From the NCBI GenBank assembly GCA_017551675.1, contig JAFZLC010000055.1, positions 42,069-106,068 on the forward strand: a stretch of 64,000 nucleotides of DNA, written 5' to 3'. The notes beneath the pieces were generated by a model that searched no databases, was not told the DNA's origin, and saw only the letters and a list, made by a program, of their open reading frames with translations. The stretch's first letter is position 1. Each line of letters opens with the position of its first letter. This DNA is from Paludibacteraceae bacterium (GTDB taxonomy: Bacteria > Bacteroidota > Bacteroidia > Bacteroidales > Paludibacteraceae). Positions 61,945 through 64,000 of the stretch are shown here, one piece after another. Position numbers and translations under genes: made by a program.

Positions 61945-64000
61945 ATGAAACATACAATTGTAAGATGGTGTCAGGCCCTTCTCTTTTTAGGGTGTCTTGT
62001 TTTCCCTTTTTTTAATGTTATGTCGCAGGATGATCCTGTTCGATTCAAAAAAGGAGATTTCAGATATGAAATCACTGATTCAGAAGAACATACCGTAGCG
62101 ATAAGAGCTAATACCGATGTCGAATTATATGGCGACATAATTCTTCCCAGTGAGGTGGAATATGAAGGAGAGAAATATACGGTTACCTCAATAGGAGGAG
62201 TAGGCTTTTCAAGTTGTAAAAAAATAACATCTGTTCGTATACCAAACACAGTCACTTCTATTAAAACTAATGCTTTTGAAGGATGTTATGCATTGACCTC
62301 TATTAATATTCCCGAAGGAGACACATTGATTGAATGGAATGCATTTAGGAATTGCGAGAGTCTCAAATCCATTACATTACCAGAGCCTCTCACTTTCATA
62401 TATTCCGAAGTGTTTAAAGGATGTATAAGTTTGGAACAAGTGAGTCTCCCAAACACTCTTGAGGGAATTGACCAAAACGCGTTTGAAGGGTGCGCCAACC
62501 TTTCTCGCATCGATTTGCCCAATTCGCTTACATACATCCGAGAAGAGGCATTCGCTGGATGTGAAAAGTTGTATTATTTGCAGATCCCCAATTCTGTCTC
62601 TTGGTTTGGCAACGATGATCCATTTGGCAAATTTAAGGATTATGGAAATGTGGGAACTCTTGTTTACAATGGACCTGTAGAGGGTGGTCCTTGGGGTGCG
62701 AAGAGAATTATTAGAGGAGATGTTGTTGATGGAGATTTTGTATATAGCGATGAAACAAAAAAGACATTGATTGGCTACATCGGAACGAGTTCGGAATTAG
62801 TCATTCCAGATCATGTAGAAGCCATTAAGGATAGCTCATTCATGGGATATAATGAGTTGACATCCGTTGTCATACCATCTTCTATCACCTCTATCGGATC
62901 GTGCACATTTAAGGATTGTAACCAATTGACTTCCATTTCCATTCCTAACACGATTACTAATATTGGGGAGAATGCTTTTAGCGGTTGTGATAATCTAACA
63001 TCCATTACGCTACCCTCTTCGGTTGAAAGCATAGGTAAAAAAGCATTCAGCGGATGTATTGGGCTGACATCCATTCAGATACCTAATTCTGTGGAAGTCC
63101 TTGAAGACAGTTTGTTCTTTAACTGTACAAGTCTAACATCTGTGATCGTTCCGAATAGTGTCACCTCGTTGGGAGAAGGTGTCTTTCTGAATGACAAAGG
63201 ATTGACAACGCTTTATATACCTAGCTCCGTTGATGCGATTGGCGACAATGCCTTCAGCGGGGTGAATGTGCTTATATATGAAGGCGAAGGAGCGGAAGAT
63301 ACGCGTACATGGGGTGCAGTGAAGCGCTACCATGAGGAAGTTATTGAAGGTGATTTCATCTATGAGGACGAAACGAAAAAGAAGTTGGTATTGTATATTG
63401 GAACAGAGAGTGATGTTACAATTCCAGAGACGGTTGTCACTATCGGAGCAAGAGCATTTGAAAAAAACTCATCCATCCAATCTGTCACTATGCCTGATAG
63501 TGTGAGAAAGATAGAGACTGCGGCATTCGCCAATTGTGAGAAGTTGACGAAGGTTGTATTGTCTGATTCGTTAATTACGATTGGAGATGGTGCTTTTTAT
63601 CATTGTAAGAATATAACAGAGCTAGAAATACCTCAATCGGTTGATACGATTGGAATGTACGCATTTCAGATTTCCGAATGCAAGAAAAAGGTATGGGAAG
63701 TTCCTAATACTGTAGTCTCTATAGGTGAAGGTGCATTCAATGGAGTGGAGGTGGTTTTATATAATGGCGATTTAGACCATTGTCCGTGGAGAGCCTATTT
63801 TAAGGGAAAAAGTCAGATTGGCGACTTCATCTATGCCGACGAGGGAAATAAGCAGATAGCACGTTATATCGGAGAAGATGCAAATGTCATTATACCTGAT
63901 TCTGTTACGAGGATTAATCAGTTGGCGTTTATGGGTAAGAAAATGGTATCTATAGATATTCCATCGTCTGTTACATATATTGCAATGGGTTCATTCTATA
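61945..64000 (+). CDS. BspA-type leucine-rich-repeat secreted protein (3' end outside window)
   Basis: The frame is open from the ATG to the window end (685 codons seen). A signal peptide (ALLFLGCLVFPFFNVMS) is followed by many ~23-residue repeats of the LRR_5 kind, with cores like LTSIxIPNSVTSIGxNAFxGC. Three larger modules each begin with GDFVYSDETKKTLIGYIG or close variants (near 62727, 63345 and 63813) and end with a VLIYEGE or VVLYNGD strand and a TWGA/PWRA segment. Proteins of this family are on the cell surface or secreted by type IX or other routes and bind host proteins or other bacteria. The C-terminal sorting signal is outside. Start is supported by the promoter 25 bases upstream. 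Confidence 0.92.
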   Translation, partial: MKHTIVRWCQALLFLGCLVFPFFNVMSQDDPVRFKKGDFRYEITDSEEHTVAIRANTDVELYGDIILPSEVEYEGEKYTVTSIGGVGFSSCKKITSVRIPNTVTSIKTNAFEGCYALTSINIPEGDTLIEWNAFRNCESLKSITLPEPLTFIYSEVFKGCISLEQVSLPNTLEGIDQNAFEGCANLSRIDLPNSLTYIREEAFAGCEKLYYLQIPNSVSWFGNDDPFGKFKDYGNVGTLVYNGPVEGGPWGAKRIIRGDVVDGDFVYSDETKKTLIGYIGTSSELVIPDHVEAIKDSSFMGYNELTSVVIPSSITSIGSCTFKDCNQLTSISIPNTITNIGENAFSGCDNLTSITLPSSVESIGKKAFSGCIGLTSIQIPNSVEVLEDSLFFNCTSLTSVIVPNSVTSLGEGVFLNDKGLTTLYIPSSVDAIGDNAFSGVNVLIYEGEGAEDTRTWGAVKRYHEEVIEGDFIYEDETKKKLVLYIGTESDVTIPETVVTIGARAFEKNSSIQSVTMPDSVRKIETAAFANCEKLTKVVLSDSLITIGDGAFYHCKNITELEIPQSVDTIGMYAFQISECKKKVWEVPNTVVSIGEGAFNGVEVVLYNGDLDHCPWRAYFKGKSQIGDFIYADEGNKQIARYIGEDANVIIPDSVTRINQLAFMGKKMVSIDIPSSVTYIAMGSFY

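Noticed and set aside
62200..63900. Regular repeats that could look like a CRISPR array
   Set aside because: They are degenerate, in frame, and encode ~23-residue LRR units; no direct repeats with unique spacers and no cas genes are in the window.

Overview
The window is chromosomal DNA from a Bacteroidota bacterium, almost certainly of the order Bacteroidales. The evidence is the near absence of Shine-Dalgarno sequences, many promoters with the Bacteroides-type -7 box TAnnTTTG (often with TTTG about 20 bases upstream), lineage-restricted families (DUF6057, DUF6452, DUF6048, DUF4199, DUF6515, BspA-type leucine-rich repeats), numerous lipoproteins, and an F-type ATP synthase operon in the order atpD-atpC-(small membrane protein)-atpB-E-F-H-A-G. 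The genus cannot be fixed from sequence alone.

Layout. 1-6.2 kb: a plus-strand operon with a DUF6057 protein (cut by the window edge), a lipoprotein carrying a heme-type CVNCH motif and a TolB-like propeller, a DsbD-type thiol reductant transporter and a nitroreductase, followed by an SDR enzyme. 6.2-7.9 kb: tRNA-Lys(CTT), tRNA-Ser(TGA) and tRNA-Ser(CGA) flank a two-gene minus-strand module (XRE repressor plus phage-type A1S_2505-like protein). 7.9-15.3 kb: lipoprotein, tgt, LptF/G-type permease, PrsW-type protease, a small lipoprotein, pheT and a Fur-family regulator. 15.3-18.7 kb: a large VIT/VWA/TonB-C/DUF2135 lipoprotein. 18.8-26.2 kb: the complete ATP synthase operon. 26.3-28.3 kb: pepD and a thioesterase. 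28.3-36.1 kb: minus-strand ribE, a RelA-type synthetase with a degenerate HD domain, an unknown protein, a zinc peptidase, an M3 peptidase and a BrkB-family membrane protein. 36.1-36.5 kb: RNase P RNA (rnpB).

36.5-41.4 kb: universal stress protein, a Ser/Arg-rich DUF6515 protein and Tex. 41.4-48.6 kb: a tightly packed six-gene minus-strand operon of unknown purpose. It encodes a PqqD-like protein, an ATP-grasp ligase, a PLP-dependent decarboxylase-like enzyme, a urea-channel/M23-peptidase fusion, a TPR beta-barrel protein with an Asn/Gln-rich insert, and a periplasmic TPR protein. This is the best candidate in the window for an undescribed system. 48.7-53.7 kb: aldo/keto reductase, a DprA-family protein, a UvrD-type helicase and an L,D-transpeptidase-like protein. 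53.9-54.2 kb: SRP RNA and tRNA-Thr(TGT), apparently one transcript, with a divergent promoter on the other side. 54.2-60.3 kb: an operon ending in transketolase (DUF4199, glycosyltransferase, unknown, nitroreductase, DUF6452, DUF6048, tkt). 60.3-64 kb: a G+C-rich HUH-transposase-like gene, then a BspA-type repeat surface protein running off the window, with a poly-C tract upstream of its promoter.

Most of the window is housekeeping: energy (ATP synthase, transketolase), translation (tRNAs, pheT, tgt, rnpB, SRP RNA), stringent response and envelope. The accessory or unusual parts are the XRE module between tRNA genes, the 41-48 kb operon, the HUH gene and the LRR surface protein.
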